Below the pieces are notes generated by a model. The model searched no databases. It was not told where the DNA came from and saw only the letters and a program-made list of their open reading frames with translations. Position numbers and translations under genes: made by a program. A stretch of 46,299 nt of DNA from an uncultured Spirochaetaceae bacterium (GTDB lineage Bacteria; Spirochaetota; Spirochaetia; Treponematales; Treponemataceae). Of the stretch, positions 1 through 8,010 are shown piece after piece (within the stretch, counting starts at the first letter, position 1; each line of letters starts with the position of its first letter). Where the stretch lies: assembly GCA_902799965.1 (NCBI GenBank), contig CADCCO010000008.1:1-46299 (forward strand), given 5' to 3'.

Positions 1-1805
1 ACAAGCTCTTGCGGCAATTGCGCGAAGCGCGCCGTCATTACGTCTTCGCTGACCACCGGCCGCAACACAAAGGAAGCGCGGTTAGGCGCGGAGGCGTAGG
101 GAAGGTCAATCGTCAAGTGCTGGAAAATCTTTTGGTAGTCGCCGGACTTGTGAAGGGCCGTCAAAACGATATTGTCAACTTCTCTTAGTTGGTCAAGCCT
201 GTCCTTAGTACAATAGCCTTTTTGCAAGCGAAGCTCCGCGCCGGGCTTTTGGTAAAGGCAAATGATTGTCCGGTTGATGAACGAGGCGGCATTAGTGATT
301 TGAATCGAAGCCGCGTCAAGTTTTTCCCATTTATGCGGAAGGTGGAAGAAGCCCTCGCTTGCCTTTTCGCCGCCGAATTGCAGGACGGCCGGAAAGCGGT
401 ATGTCCTAAAGTCGCCCTGCACGCCCACCGAGCGGACGGGCAAAACGTATTTCTTTAGTTCGGCAACGCAATGCTCGCAAAAGCCTTCCACCTTAATGCC
501 GTCAAGTTCCGCTTGCGCTTTTTTCATTTCTTCAACTTGGCCGTCAGGCAAGTCTCCTTCCGAGCACAAAACGTTTATCGAAAGCCCCGGTCCCGGGAAT
601 GGATGGCGCATCACAAGCTGGTCAGAAAGGCCCAAAGTTTTTCCGATTGAGCGCACTTCGTCCTTGTACAAGTCCTTTAGCGGCTCGATTACCATTCCCT
701 TTTCAAGCAGGGCTTGGATTCCCGCGACGCGGTTGTGGTGGGTTTTTATCGTGTTGGAATTTTTTGTTCCGCCCGACTCGATGATGTCCGGGTAAAGGGT
801 GCCTTGCGCCAAAAGCCAAAGGTTTTCGTCAAGCTTTTGCTCGGCGACAAATTGGTCGCGGACTGTGATGAAATTTTCGCCGACGGCTTGGCGCTTTTTT
901 TGCGGATCGACCAAGCCGGCAATCGCGCCCAAAAAACTTTGGCTTGCGTCGCGCGCGATGAAATTTTCAAAGCCGAATTTTTTGTACATATCGGTTACGC
1001 CGGCGCTTTCGTTCTTTCGCATAAAGCCGTTGTCGATGTGGAGTCCCAAAACTCTTTTTTGTCCCAGCGCCTTGTTCAAGAGCGCGAACGCCACGGTCGA
1101 ATCAACGCCCCCGCTCAAAAACAGAAGAACGTTTTTGTCGCCTGCGTCGCGCTTAATGTTTTCCAAAATTGTGGAAAGAACGGTTGCTTGGTCCCAGTTT
1201 TTTTCCATTCCGCAATAGGCGGCGAAGTTTTCAAAGATTTGGTTTCCGCATGGGGTATCCTTTACTTCGCAATGGAACTGGAGGCTGAAGCGCTTTTTTG
1301 AAAGGTTTTGCGTCGCGGCAAAGGGGCAGTCCTTTGTGCTTCCGACGACTTCAAAGCCGTCGCCCATTTGCAAGACGCCGTCCTGGTGGCTCATCCAAAC
1401 TTGCTGGCTGCCAGAGATTCCCTTAAAAAGCGGACAGGCGGAACTGTCGCCTCCCATTCCGCTGGCAAAGTTCAACGTGGCAAAGCCAAACTCGCCGACG
1501 GCGGCTTTTCCAACCTTTCCGCCGTAGCCCTGCTGGACGATGTAGTGGCCGTAGCAAAGGCCCAAAATCGGTACGTCAAGATTCAATATTTCTGAATTGA
1601 AGTCGGGAGTTTTTTCGTCGTAAACGCTTGCCGGGCCGCCTGAAAAAACAATGCCCACTGTGTTTTTGAACGCGTCCGCGCTTGCGGAAGGCAAGGCGAT
1701 TTCTGAATAAAAGCCCAGCGCCCTAAAGCGCTTCGCGATCAAGTGCGCGTACTGGCTTCCAAAGTCCAAAACGACGATTTTTTTGCGAGTGTTTGTGTCT
1801 TCCAT
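1..1805 (-). CDS. guaA: GMP synthase (glutamine-hydrolysing), long form; 3' end outside window
   Basis: Converts XMP to GMP using glutamine and ATP in the cytoplasm. The reading frame is open from the ATG at 1805 to the window edge (601 codons) with no stop. An N-terminal class I glutamine amidotransferase domain (about 1-200) has the nucleophile Cys84 in GLCYGH and His178/Glu180. The usual FHPEV is FHCEV here. The PP-loop SGGVDST lies at 231-237. About 45 more residues are expected beyond the window, giving roughly 645, whereas ordinary bacterial GuaA is about 525. The extra length sits in the C-terminal dimerisation part after PVRSVGVQGD, as in eukaryotic GMP synthases. There is no Shine-Dalgarno site, and the promoter abuts the ATG. 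The identity is secure; the long-form assignment comes from alignment from memory. Confidence 0.95.
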   Translation of the reverse strand, partial: MEDTNTRKKIVVLDFGSQYAHLIAKRFRALGFYSEIALPSASADAFKNTVGIVFSGGPASVYDEKTPDFNSEILNLDVPILGLCYGHYIVQQGYGGKVGKAAVGEFGFATLNFASGMGGDSSACPLFKGISGSQQVWMSHQDGVLQMGDGFEVVGSTKDCPFAATQNLSKKRFSLQFHCEVKDTPCGNQIFENFAAYCGMEKNWDQATVLSTILENIKRDAGDKNVLLFLSGGVDSTVAFALLNKALGQKRVLGLHIDNGFMRKNESAGVTDMYKKFGFENFIARDASQSFLGAIAGLVDPQKKRQAVGENFITVRDQFVAEQKLDENLWLLAQGTLYPDIIESGGTKNSNTIKTHHNRVAGIQALLEKGMVIEPLKDLYKDEVRSIGKTLGLSDQLVMRHPFPGPGLSINVLCSEGDLPDGQVEEMKKAQAELDGIKVEGFCEHCVAELKKYVLPVRSVGVQGDFRTYRFPAVLQFGGEKASEGFFHLPHKWEKLDAASIQITNAASFINRTIICLYQKPGAELRLQKGYCTKDRLDQLREVDNIVLTALHKSGDYQKIFQHLTIDLPYASAPNRASFVLRPVVSEDVMTARFAQLPQEL

Positions 1806-1840
1806 TCACATATTATAGTTTAAAGGAACGAGTAATTCAA
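1805..1840 (-). promoter_or_regulatory. guaA promoter giving a leaderless mRNA
   Basis: On the minus strand TTGAAT (1840-1835) is followed after 17 bases by TATAAT (1817-1812). The predicted start of transcription, 7 bases beyond the -10, is 1805, the A of the guaA ATG. No purine-rich ribosome site precedes the ATG. Confidence 0.7.
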
Positions 1841-1860
1841 GTGGCGCGCAAATTGAGCGC

Positions 1861-1877
1861 AGCGACATACCGTCGCT
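1861..1877. repeat. Small hairpin with loop ATACC/GGTAT at the ppaC stop
   Basis: AGCGAC (1861-1866) pairs with GTCGCT (1872-1877) around a five-base loop and overlaps the ppaC stop codon. The minus-strand string GGTATGTCGCT recurs at 7886-7896, and GGTATGTC recurs on the minus strand at 37584-37591, so it may belong to a dispersed intergenic element. It has no U-run of a classic terminator. Confidence 0.4.
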
Positions 1878-3528
1878 AGTCCGCCGCGCCTGCAAGCAGT
1901 TCCGTCAACATGGGAATCAGCTGCTTTTTGCGCGAGACGACGTCCTTCAAATAGTAAACGTTGTCCTCGACTTTTGGGTAAGTCCAAAGCGCCTGGTATT
2001 TTTCGCCGGCGGCCACAAGCATTATTGAGTCAAGCTTTGTGATGTCGGTGGCCAACAAGGCGCAAAAAGCGCGCTTGCTTGCGGCGCGGTTCGATTCAAG
2101 GATTTCCAAAAATTCCTTTTTGCGCGCAAGAACATCGCCGGTGTTGTCAACTTCGATTTGGCTGACCGAATAAGAAATTTTTCCCTCGTTGTATTCCTTT
2201 AAGTCTTGGTTGATGATTTCCGCCGCGCCGCGTCCCGCGATTCCGCTTCCGGCCTTGATTATTTCTTCGCCCAGCGCTTGCGGGTCAAGGTTCGTTATCG
2301 CGCCCAAGTATTCGGCGGCCTCGCGGTCGATGTCCGTAGTCGTGGTGGACTTTAAGATAAGCGTGTCGCTCAAAATTCCGCAAAGCAAAAGCTGGGCGGT
2401 TTCCATCGGAATCGAAATTTTGTTCTCTCGGAACAAGCCTGTTATCAAAGTCGACGTCGAGCCGACAGGCTTGTTGATGAAGGTTATCGGATTCTTTGTG
2501 CTCAAGGTTCCGATGCGGTGATGGTCGATGACCTCCAAAAGCTTGTAGTGCTCAAAGCCCTCAACCGCTTGGCTTGCCTCGTTGTGGTCCACAAAAACCA
2601 ATTCCACGTTCGGCTCGCGCAGCAGGTCGCTTTCCGAAATCACGCCCATAACCTTGTATTCGTCGTCAACGACAGGAAGACAGCGGCAAGGCGACTCGCG
2701 CAAAAGCGGCTTGATTTTGCCGATCGTGTCGCTGGCGTGGACGGCGGGAATCGAGCGGTCGGCCATAACGATTACCGGCGTTGAATAGGCGATGAGCATA
2801 GAGGTGGAAGAAGTTCCGTATGGCGAAATGATTACGCTGACGCCGTTTTTTTCAGCCTTGTCGCGAAGTTCCTTTGAAAGAACGTGGCCGCTGGTCAAAA
2901 CCAAAAGCCGCACCTTAGCGTCGATGCACTGCTCGTGAATCTCCGGACGGTTGGACGCGATGACGACCATTTGCTCTGACTTGTGCTGGTCCAGCTTGTG
3001 CACAAAGCTTTCGGTGGCCGAAGAGCCGACCAAAATCGAGGCCTTGAAAAGCTCCGACTGGTTCTTTACGATAATCGGCTGCGCCTTCATCGTCTTCATT
3101 ATAAGGTCGATGCTTGTCGTAACCGGCGTTTTCTTTTCCGGATTCATCAAAAGCAAAACGTTCTTCGCGAACTCGTTGTAGTGCAAAAGGCTCTTGTAGT
3201 AGCCGCCGTCGTCAACGACCGGAAGCACTTGGTTTTGCGCGGAGTCGATTTTTTTGAGCGCTTCCCAAAGGGAAGTGTTTTCGTTCACCGTGGCGCAGCC
3301 TTCGTTCATGTAAAAGGCGGTCTTGGGATTAAGCTCAGGAATGTACTCCGGCGGCTTTACCTTAAATTTATTGAAGATGTATTCGGTTTGCGGGCTAAGG
3401 TGACCCGCGCGCGCCGCGACGTAATTCTTGCAGCCCAAAAGCTCTTTTAGCTTGGCGTAGGCGGCGGCGGCCACGACCGCGTCGGTATCGGGATTCTTGT
3501 GGCCAAAAATGTAAACAGTCTTTTCCAT
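1876..3528 (-). CDS. ppaC: Manganese-type (family II) inorganic pyrophosphatase with CBS-DRTGG insert
   Basis: Hydrolyses pyrophosphate to phosphate. The N-terminal DHH-type metal motif GHKNPDTD starts near residue 9. The first CBS repeat (about 75-125), a DRTGG-like region (about 190-250) and the second CBS repeat (about 255-310) follow. The DHH half then resumes with VDHNE and VIDHH, and the DHHA2 domain ends with the substrate-binding SRKKQ near 535. At 550 residues it matches the CBS-containing class, which is regulated by adenine nucleotides and in several members by diadenosine polyphosphates; plain family II enzymes are about 310. The ATG at 3528 sits 10 bases beyond an extended -10 box and lacks a Shine-Dalgarno site. 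It is monocistronic. Confidence 0.93.
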   Translation of the reverse strand: MEKTVYIFGHKNPDTDAVVAAAAYAKLKELLGCKNYVAARAGHLSPQTEYIFNKFKVKPPEYIPELNPKTAFYMNEGCATVNENTSLWEALKKIDSAQNQVLPVVDDGGYYKSLLHYNEFAKNVLLLMNPEKKTPVTTSIDLIMKTMKAQPIIVKNQSELFKASILVGSSATESFVHKLDQHKSEQMVVIASNRPEIHEQCIDAKVRLLVLTSGHVLSKELRDKAEKNGVSVIISPYGTSSTSMLIAYSTPVIVMADRSIPAVHASDTIGKIKPLLRESPCRCLPVVDDEYKVMGVISESDLLREPNVELVFVDHNEASQAVEGFEHYKLLEVIDHHRIGTLSTKNPITFINKPVGSTSTLITGLFRENKISIPMETAQLLLCGILSDTLILKSTTTTDIDREAAEYLGAITNLDPQALGEEIIKAGSGIAGRGAAEIINQDLKEYNEGKISYSVSQIEVDNTGDVLARKKEFLEILESNRAASKRAFCALLATDITKLDSIMLVAAGEKYQALWTYPKVEDNVYYLKDVVSRKKQLIPMLTELLAGAAD

Positions 3529-3546
3529 TGCGCGATTATTATACCA
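3528..3546 (-). promoter_or_regulatory. ppaC extended -10 promoter, near-leaderless
   Basis: Minus-strand TGGTATAAT (TATAAT at 3543-3538 with an upstream TG) places the transcription start near 3531, three bases before the ATG at 3528. I see no good -35 box, as is common for extended -10 promoters. Confidence 0.6.
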
Positions 3547-3557
3547 CGCTTCGCGTT

Positions 3558-3570
3558 GTTTTGCTAGTGG
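3558..3570. repeat. Intergenic repeat core GTTTTGCTAGTGG, copy 1
   Basis: The 13-base string is identical to 31922-31934 and both are preceded by a similar GCGT context. A diverged relative (ATTTTGCATTAGG) lies at 7902-7914. All copies are intergenic. Confidence 0.4.
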
Positions 3571-3609
3571 CGGCCGCTTCTTAGGCTTGCAAACGATTTT
3601 GGCGGACTT

Positions 3610-3658
3610 GACCGGGCTTGACCCGGTCTTGACCTGCCAATCTTTTCACTGATATAAT
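3610..3658 (+). promoter_or_regulatory. Promoter of the 3666 gene preceded by a hairpin
   Basis: GACCGGG (3610-3616) and CCCGGTC (3622-3628) form a 7-base stem with loop CTTGA. It is immediately followed by TTGACC (-35, 3629-3634), 18 bases of spacer, and TATAAT (3653-3658) preceded by TG. The expected transcription start is about 3665, one base before the ATG. The hairpin may be a degenerate member of the GACA-type repeat family. Confidence 0.65.
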
Positions 3659-3665
3659 CACCATC

Positions 3666-4418
3666 ATGACAAAACGCTTTTTGTTCGCGGCGCTTTTCGC
3701 GATTTCCGCTTTTTTTCGAGCTCCCATCTTCGCGCAAGACTTTCCGCCGTCATTCTCTTCAACGTGGAAAAGCGGCGAACTGCAAGATTTGGCTTCCGGC
3801 AAAATCGTAATCCGCAACATAAGAAAATGCAAGAACATTTCCCTGCAAAACGGAGTCAACCCCTACGCCGACAAAGCGATTCAGCTTGCAAAAAGCGTTG
3901 ACGCGAACTACTTGGCCGAAATCGTCTACAAGATGCCAAAAAACGAAAACCAAAACGCAATCGAGCAGGCAATAAAAATTTTCGAGGACATAAACCTTTA
4001 CAAAGAAATAATTTACACGGACGAAAAAAAAGGAAAGTCCAGAATTCTTTTTCCCTTGGTGGAAGGCCGCTTTAGAAACGACGGCCCCAACTGGATTCAA
4101 ATCGGCTCGCATATAAAAATGGACATGCTTTCAGCCTACGACTCAGAGCTGCGAATCGAATGGGGCCCGGACGGCTTTTATTTTACGCAGCAAAACGTCA
4201 CGCCGCTTATGTGGAAGTCCTTCAAGGCGGTAAAAGAGCGCAACATGATTGCCGGCATCGCCTGCTTTGAATGGGGCGACGACTATTACGTCTACGCCTT
4301 GGGAGGCCTCCGCGCGCCCCGCGTCCCGCTTATAATCGCGGAAGTCGAGCGCCAGTTCATCGGAAGAATACAGGACTTTACTATTTTTTACATAAACAAA
4401 TTCAACATAAAGCAATAG
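3666..4418 (+). CDS. Exported protein of unknown function (possible DUF6675-type)
   Basis: 250 residues with a clear N-terminal signal peptide: basic MTKR, a hydrophobic stretch to about residue 22, then APIFAQ with likely cleavage after AQ. The mature part is a soluble mixed alpha/beta protein with acidic and aromatic segments (ending about EVERQF..IGRIQDFTIFYINKFN). I recognise no catalytic motif. The style resembles a Treponema family of exported proteins of about 250 residues (DUF6675), but I cannot confirm this. It is transcribed from a leaderless promoter and followed 10 bases later by galK, so the two probably share an mRNA. The linkage does not by itself reveal the function. Confidence 0.75.
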   Translation: MTKRFLFAALFAISAFFRAPIFAQDFPPSFSSTWKSGELQDLASGKIVIRNIRKCKNISLQNGVNPYADKAIQLAKSVDANYLAEIVYKMPKNENQNAIEQAIKIFEDINLYKEIIYTDEKKGKSRILFPLVEGRFRNDGPNWIQIGSHIKMDMLSAYDSELRIEWGPDGFYFTQQNVTPLMWKSFKAVKERNMIAGIACFEWGDDYYVYALGGLRAPRVPLIIAEVERQFIGRIQDFTIFYINKFNIKQ

Positions 4419-4428
4419 GAGCGAGTGA

Positions 4429-5652
4429 ATGGAAAACAATTCTGAAATTTTTGACCGCGCGGAATTTTTGTCTGCGTTTGAAAAGTTTTACGGCTCATCG
4501 GACGGCGCGCTTTTGTTCCGCTCTCCGGCCCGCATAAACATCATCGGCGAACACATCGACTACAACGGCGGAAAAGTTTTTCCCGCCGCCATCGACCGCT
4601 ACATGTATTTTGCCGTTCGCAAGCGCGCGGACACAAAAATAATTTACAACGACTTGCAGTTTGAAGGAACGTTTGAATTTGACGCGGGCGAAAACTTTTC
4701 CTACAAAAAAGAAAACAGCTACGCCAATTATTTAAACGGAATTCTTTCAATTCTAAAAAAGCGCGGCTGCGGCTTTCCTTGCGGCTTTGAGGTTTTGATT
4801 TCGTCCAACGTTCCGCCGGCGGGGGGAATTTCTTCTTCCAGCGCGCTTGAATGCGGCTTTGCCTACGCCGTGTCGGAACTTTTTGGCTTTGACATTTCGC
4901 GAAAGGACATCGCGCTGATTGGCCAGCAAAGCGAGCATGAATTTATGAACGTCCAGTGCGGAATCATGGACCAGTTCATAATCGCCACGGCAAAAAAAGA
5001 CACGGCGGAAGTCTTGGACTGCGCCACGCTGGAATGCGAATACGTTCCGCTAAAAATGGACGGCTACAAATTTGTCGTGATGAACACAAAGAAAAAGCGC
5101 CAGCTTGCCGACTCAAAGTACAACGAACGCCGCGCCGAATGCGAAAGCGCGCTTGCCCAGCTAAAAGCGGCGGCCCTGCCCTTGCCGGCGGGCGGAGCTT
5201 TTTCCAACACCCGCGACTTGCCCAACCTTTGCGCGCTGACAGCCCCGCAATTCGAGGCCGTCAAAGGCGCGATAAAAGACCAAACGATTTTGCGCCGCGC
5301 CCGCCATGTCGTCACCGAAAACGAGCGCGTCCTAAAATCCGTCGCCGCGCTAAAGGCCGGCGACTTGGCCGCGCTTGGCGAACTTTTACGGCAGTCGCAC
5401 GCCTCGCTGCGCGACGACTACGAGGTGACTGGAATTGAGTTGGACACGCTGGCAGACGCGGCCAACGCGCAGAAATCCTGCATTGGGGCGCGCATGACCG
5501 GCGCGGGTTTTGGCGGTTGCGCCATAGCCCTTGTCCGCGCCGACAAAGTTGACTCCTTTATCGACAGCGTTCAAAAAACATACACCGCCGCCATAGGCCA
5601 CGACGCGGGCTTCTTTGCCTGCGCGCCTTCCGACGGAGTTGCAGTGGTTTAA
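4429..5652 (+). CDS. galK: Galactokinase
   Basis: Phosphorylates alpha-D-galactose to galactose-1-phosphate with ATP, the first step of the Leloir pathway. GHMP-kinase features in order are the galactokinase signature around residues 30-45 (RSPARINIIGEHIDYNGG), the ATP-binding VPPAGGISSSSAL near 125-137, the catalytic region with GIMDQF near 178, and motif 3 MTGAGFGGCAI near 355. At 407 residues it has normal length. A Shine-Dalgarno AGGAG lies 8 bases before the ATG. It follows an exported-protein gene, and no other gal genes are in view, so galT/galE must be elsewhere. Two convergent repeat hairpins follow the stop and may act as terminators. Confidence 0.95.
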   Translation: MENNSEIFDRAEFLSAFEKFYGSSDGALLFRSPARINIIGEHIDYNGGKVFPAAIDRYMYFAVRKRADTKIIYNDLQFEGTFEFDAGENFSYKKENSYANYLNGILSILKKRGCGFPCGFEVLISSNVPPAGGISSSSALECGFAYAVSELFGFDISRKDIALIGQQSEHEFMNVQCGIMDQFIIATAKKDTAEVLDCATLECEYVPLKMDGYKFVVMNTKKKRQLADSKYNERRAECESALAQLKAAALPLPAGGAFSNTRDLPNLCALTAPQFEAVKGAIKDQTILRRARHVVTENERVLKSVAALKAGDLAALGELLRQSHASLRDDYEVTGIELDTLADAANAQKSCIGARMTGAGFGGCAIALVRADKVDSFIDSVQKTYTAAIGHDAGFFACAPSDGVAVV

Positions 5653-5745
5653 AAAAAGATTCCCGCGTCTGAGCGCGGGAATGACATTGTAGTCTTGTTA
5701 TTGCGGCTTTCATGTCATTGCCGCGCGTGACGCGGCAATCTTTTA
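5653..5745. repeat. Pair of inverted GACA-type hairpin repeats
   Basis: Unit 1 has stem ATTCCCGCG/CGCGGGAAT (5659-5667, 5674-5682) preceded by AAAAG and followed by GACA. Unit 2 is the opposite orientation, TGTC then ATTGCCGCG/CGCGGCAAT (5717-5725, 5731-5739) then CTTTT. The pair sits between convergent galK and the 5747 gene. It can serve as a bidirectional terminator and belongs to a family also present at 15963-15988 and 30510-30577. Confidence 0.7.
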
Positions 5746-5746
5746 C

Positions 5747-6436
5747 TTACTTGCCTGTAAACGGCTCGTAGTCCTTCTTGGGGCTGTAAACGCCCTCGCG
5801 CAACTCGCCCGCGATGCTCGGAATTTCCATCTTCATTCCGGGAAGAATCAAGTTGGGGTCGTTGGGACGCGGCATCTTGCTCTTGTTGGCCTGGTACAAG
5901 TTTTCCCACAAAAGCGGGTTGTTGTAAACGTACTTTCGGCCGCTGATGTTCCAATAGCAGTCTTTTGTTTCGGCCCAGGGGCGAACGACATAGAACTGCG
6001 GAAGCGGCGTCACTTCGCGAACGCCCGCAAGAGCGTCGTTAACGGCATTGGCGTATTGCAAGGCGCTCAAATAATCTTCTTTTTCAAAAGCGGAATTGGC
6101 GTTGCCAAGAGCTTCTTCGCCAGCTGAATAAGCGGTGGGGAAAGTCTTGTCAGCGCCGACGCTTTTTGCCCAATCCAATTTTTTTTGCGCCTGCGCGATG
6201 GCGGCCTCAGCCTCTCCGCGGGCCATCATTCTGTCGATGTAGGCCTTTGAAAGCTCCGCGTTTTCGGCGGCCTTGGCGGCGTACTCTTCGCTAAGGGCGT
6301 ACTCGCCGGCGTCAAGCGCGGCCTCGGCCTTTTTGGCGTATTCGTCCGCGAGTTTTTGGTATGTGTTGTTCTTATAGCTTACGGCAAAGGCGCTGAACAA
6401 AGCGGTCAAGGCCAAAAGAATCGCTAGTTTTTTCAT
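5747..6436 (-). CDS. Exported LysM-like envelope protein
   Basis: 229 residues from the ATG at 6436, chosen because GGGAG lies 7 bases upstream; an alternative GTG at 6442 overlaps the preceding stop. A signal peptide (MKKLAILLALTALFSAFAV) is followed by an alanine-rich helical region of A-x-A-E-x-Y type repeats (about 25-130), probably coiled or TPR-like. The C-terminal segment has the Treponema LysM-like pattern: VRPW..KDCYWNISG..., a YNNPLLWENLYQANK stretch, then PNLILPGMKMEIPS. Such tails are thought to bind peptidoglycan. It is co-transcribed with the lipoprotein at 6439-7503, which has the same helical style, suggesting a periplasmic pair. Confidence 0.8.
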   Translation of the reverse strand: MKKLAILLALTALFSAFAVSYKNNTYQKLADEYAKKAEAALDAGEYALSEEYAAKAAENAELSKAYIDRMMARGEAEAAIAQAQKKLDWAKSVGADKTFPTAYSAGEEALGNANSAFEKEDYLSALQYANAVNDALAGVREVTPLPQFYVVRPWAETKDCYWNISGRKYVYNNPLLWENLYQANKSKMPRPNDPNLILPGMKMEIPSIAGELREGVYSPKKDYEPFTGK

Positions 6437-6438
6437 CT

Positions 6439-7503
6439 TCACTCTCCCGCGTCGATTATAACGCTTTCTTGCTTTTGTATAATTTGCTCGTCAGGATTTC
6501 CACCGTTGATTATAATGCTTTCCTGAATTTGTATAATTTGCTCGTCGGGATTGGCAAAGTCATCTTGCTTCAACAGAACGGTGTCCTCAGACTCAATGCC
6601 GGCAACAGGCTCGTCTCCAAGCGGCTTTTCAATGTCGGCCTTTTCGGCGTATTCGCTGGAGGCTTTGACCTTTGCCTTTGCCTCTTCTATGGCCTTTTGG
6701 GCCTCGGCGCGCTTGGCAGCCACATCCTTGGCAAGAGCCTCAAGGCTTTGCGAGGCTTCTTTATAAGAATTGTAGGCGGCCTCCGGATTTTGAGTGGCAA
6801 AGTTGGAATCGCCTTTTTTAATCAATTCAATTCCAGAAGCGTATTCGCTCTTGCGGGCGACCTGCGCCTTTACGGCGTCGGCGGCCCTCTTTTGGGCAAT
6901 CGCGTTCTTGCGCTCGTCGGCGGCCAGCTTTTTGTAAGACTTAAAATAAACCGCGTAATAGTCGTTGTAGGCTTCCGAAGCCTTTTGATTCAACGCGGCG
7001 CCGGGCGTAAGAGGAGCGGCCGCCATGGCGTCAAACTCGGCCAAAGCCTTTTCGCCCGCGTCGTAGTCGGCCTTTGCGTATTGGGCCAAGCCTTCTTGGT
7101 CAATGCGCTCCTTAAGCTTTTTGGCTTTAGCCGCGGCGGCCAAAGCGTCAAAGCGGGCCTTTATTTCGGCATACTCGGCGCTGTGGTTCTTTCCGTCGTC
7201 CAATTTTTTGAGAGCCTCAAAAGCCGCGTCCGTAAGGCCAAAAGCGTCGGCGTAAGAATCCTTGGCGCCGGCTTCGATTGCAGCCTGGCGGGCGCTCTCG
7301 GCGGCCTCCAAAGAATTTTGAACGTCGCTCGCTTCAACTGGAGCTGGCTCGGGAGCGGGAGTTTCCTCCTTCTTCTCTTCCTCGTCGTCAACGTGAACAG
7401 CCTGTGATTTTGAAATGTCATCGTCAGCGACCTGCTTGGTCGAAGCGCATGACACAAAGAACAAAGCCAAAACCGCGCAAAAAAGCGGCAGAACCTTTTT
7501 CAT
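6439..7503 (-). CDS. Alanine-rich coiled-coil lipoprotein
   Basis: 354 residues from the ATG at 7503, set by GGAGG six bases upstream; the in-frame ATG at 7527 lies before that site and is rejected. A lipoprotein signal ends in FVSC, so the mature N-terminus should be lipidated Cys. The acidic linker EEEKKEETPAPEPAPVEA is followed by a long helical Ala/Lys/Glu region (about 50-300) with repeating YADA..LTDAAFEAL-type units. The last 35 residues contain two 18-residue copies of NPDEQIIQxQESxII. Its stop is 3 bases from the next start, so the two genes are coupled. The function is unknown; probably structural or envelope-spanning. Confidence 0.8.
   Translation of the reverse strand: MKKVLPLFCAVLALFFVSCASTKQVADDDISKSQAVHVDDEEEKKEETPAPEPAPVEASDVQNSLEAAESARQAAIEAGAKDSYADAFGLTDAAFEALKKLDDGKNHSAEYAEIKARFDALAAAAKAKKLKERIDQEGLAQYAKADYDAGEKALAEFDAMAAAPLTPGAALNQKASEAYNDYYAVYFKSYKKLAADERKNAIAQKRAADAVKAQVARKSEYASGIELIKKGDSNFATQNPEAAYNSYKEASQSLEALAKDVAAKRAEAQKAIEEAKAKVKASSEYAEKADIEKPLGDEPVAGIESEDTVLLKQDDFANPDEQIIQIQESIIINGGNPDEQIIQKQESVIIDAGE
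6454..6552. repeat. 54-base tandem duplication in the lipoprotein 3' end
   Basis: Two 45-base near-identical copies (6454-6498 and 6508-6552) are separated by 9 bases, a 54-base period equal to 18 codons. They encode the duplicated NPDEQIIQ segments at the lipoprotein C-terminus. Confidence 0.85.
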
Positions 7504-7541
7504 TAATTTCCTCCGTAAAGTTTTCATGCTAAATATAGAAT

Positions 7542-7570
7542 ATTTTAGCGCAAGTTCTGATTAAAGGCAA
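7542..7570 (-). promoter_or_regulatory. Promoter of the 7503 lipoprotein operon
   Basis: Minus-strand TTGCCT (7570-7565), a 17-base spacer and TAAAAT (7547-7542). The predicted leader is about 32 bases and contains the GGAGG ribosome site. The upstream side is a run of A/T tracts. Confidence 0.5.
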
Positions 7571-7630
7571 GTTTTTTTGATTTTTTTCATTGTTTTTTTT
7601 AAAAAAACGCGATTTTTTTTAAAAAAAGCT
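7567..7630. other. A/T-tract intergenic region between divergent genes
   Basis: Runs of T7-T8 and A7 alternate, including two copies of T8A7 at 7598-7612 and 7616-7630 (approximate ends). Phased A-tracts of this kind usually bend DNA and act as UP-element-like or H-NS/HU-type targets. The region lies between the 7503 and 7657 start regions. Confidence 0.5.
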
Positions 7631-7656
7631 ATATCTTATATGCAAGGAGAAAAAAA

Positions 7657-7878
7657 ATGGACGATTTTTCATTCAAGATTGAAGAGAACGTGGCCGTGAT
7701 TTCAACGGGAAAGGGCGGCTGGAATTTGGAACTGAACAAAGTCGCGTGGGGCGAGCGGGATGCAAAGTACGACTTGCGCTCGTGGTCGCCCGACCACCAA
7801 AAGATGGGCAAGGGACTGACTTTCACGACGGAAGAACTAAAGTCGCTCAAGGAAAAGCTGAACGCGCTGTCCCTATAA
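7657..7878 (+). CDS. Small PC4/YdbC-like ssDNA-binding protein
   Basis: 73 residues matching the YdbC group of the transcriptional coactivator p15 (PC4) family. It has an N-terminal beta strand set (FSFKIEENVAVIS), the conserved GWNLELNKVAWGERDAKYDLRSWSPDHQKMGKG region, and a C-terminal helix (TEELKSLKEKL). Family members are dimers that bind single-stranded DNA, with suggested roles in transcription or repair. AAGGAG lies 8 bases before the ATG. It is monocistronic and divergent from the envelope operon. The family assignment rests on the WSPDHxKMGKG signature. Confidence 0.85.
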   Translation: MDDFSFKIEENVAVISTGKGGWNLELNKVAWGERDAKYDLRSWSPDHQKMGKGLTFTTEELKSLKEKLNALSL

Positions 7879-7885
7879 TACGTCT

Positions 7886-8010
7886 GGTATGTCGCTTCGC
7901 TAATTTTGCATTAGGTAGCGATTCAACAGCCCGCTCGCACGGGCTGGCAATCAAGGCACGCTTCGCGTCATTATGACAAGGGAACTATCCACTTGTCCGC
8001 TTCCGCGGAC
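7886..8010. repeat. Composite intergenic repeat block with two hairpins
   Basis: This stretch between the PC4-like gene and holA holds GGTATGTCGCT (7886-7896), the GCATTAGG variant, hairpin CAGCCCG/CGGGCTG (7927-7933, 7940-7946), and hairpin GTCCGC-TTCC-GCGGAC (7995-8010). Parts of it (GCTCGCxCGG...CTGGCAAT) recur at 31949-31971. No gene is visible. The hairpins could terminate transcription of either convergent gene. Confidence 0.5.

Noticed and set aside
6469..7407. 312-codon plus-strand frame opposite the coiled-coil lipoprotein
   Set aside because: The minus-strand protein has a signal peptide, lipobox and Shine-Dalgarno site. The antisense frame has none, and its Leu/Val-rich composition mirrors Lys/Glu/Ala codons.
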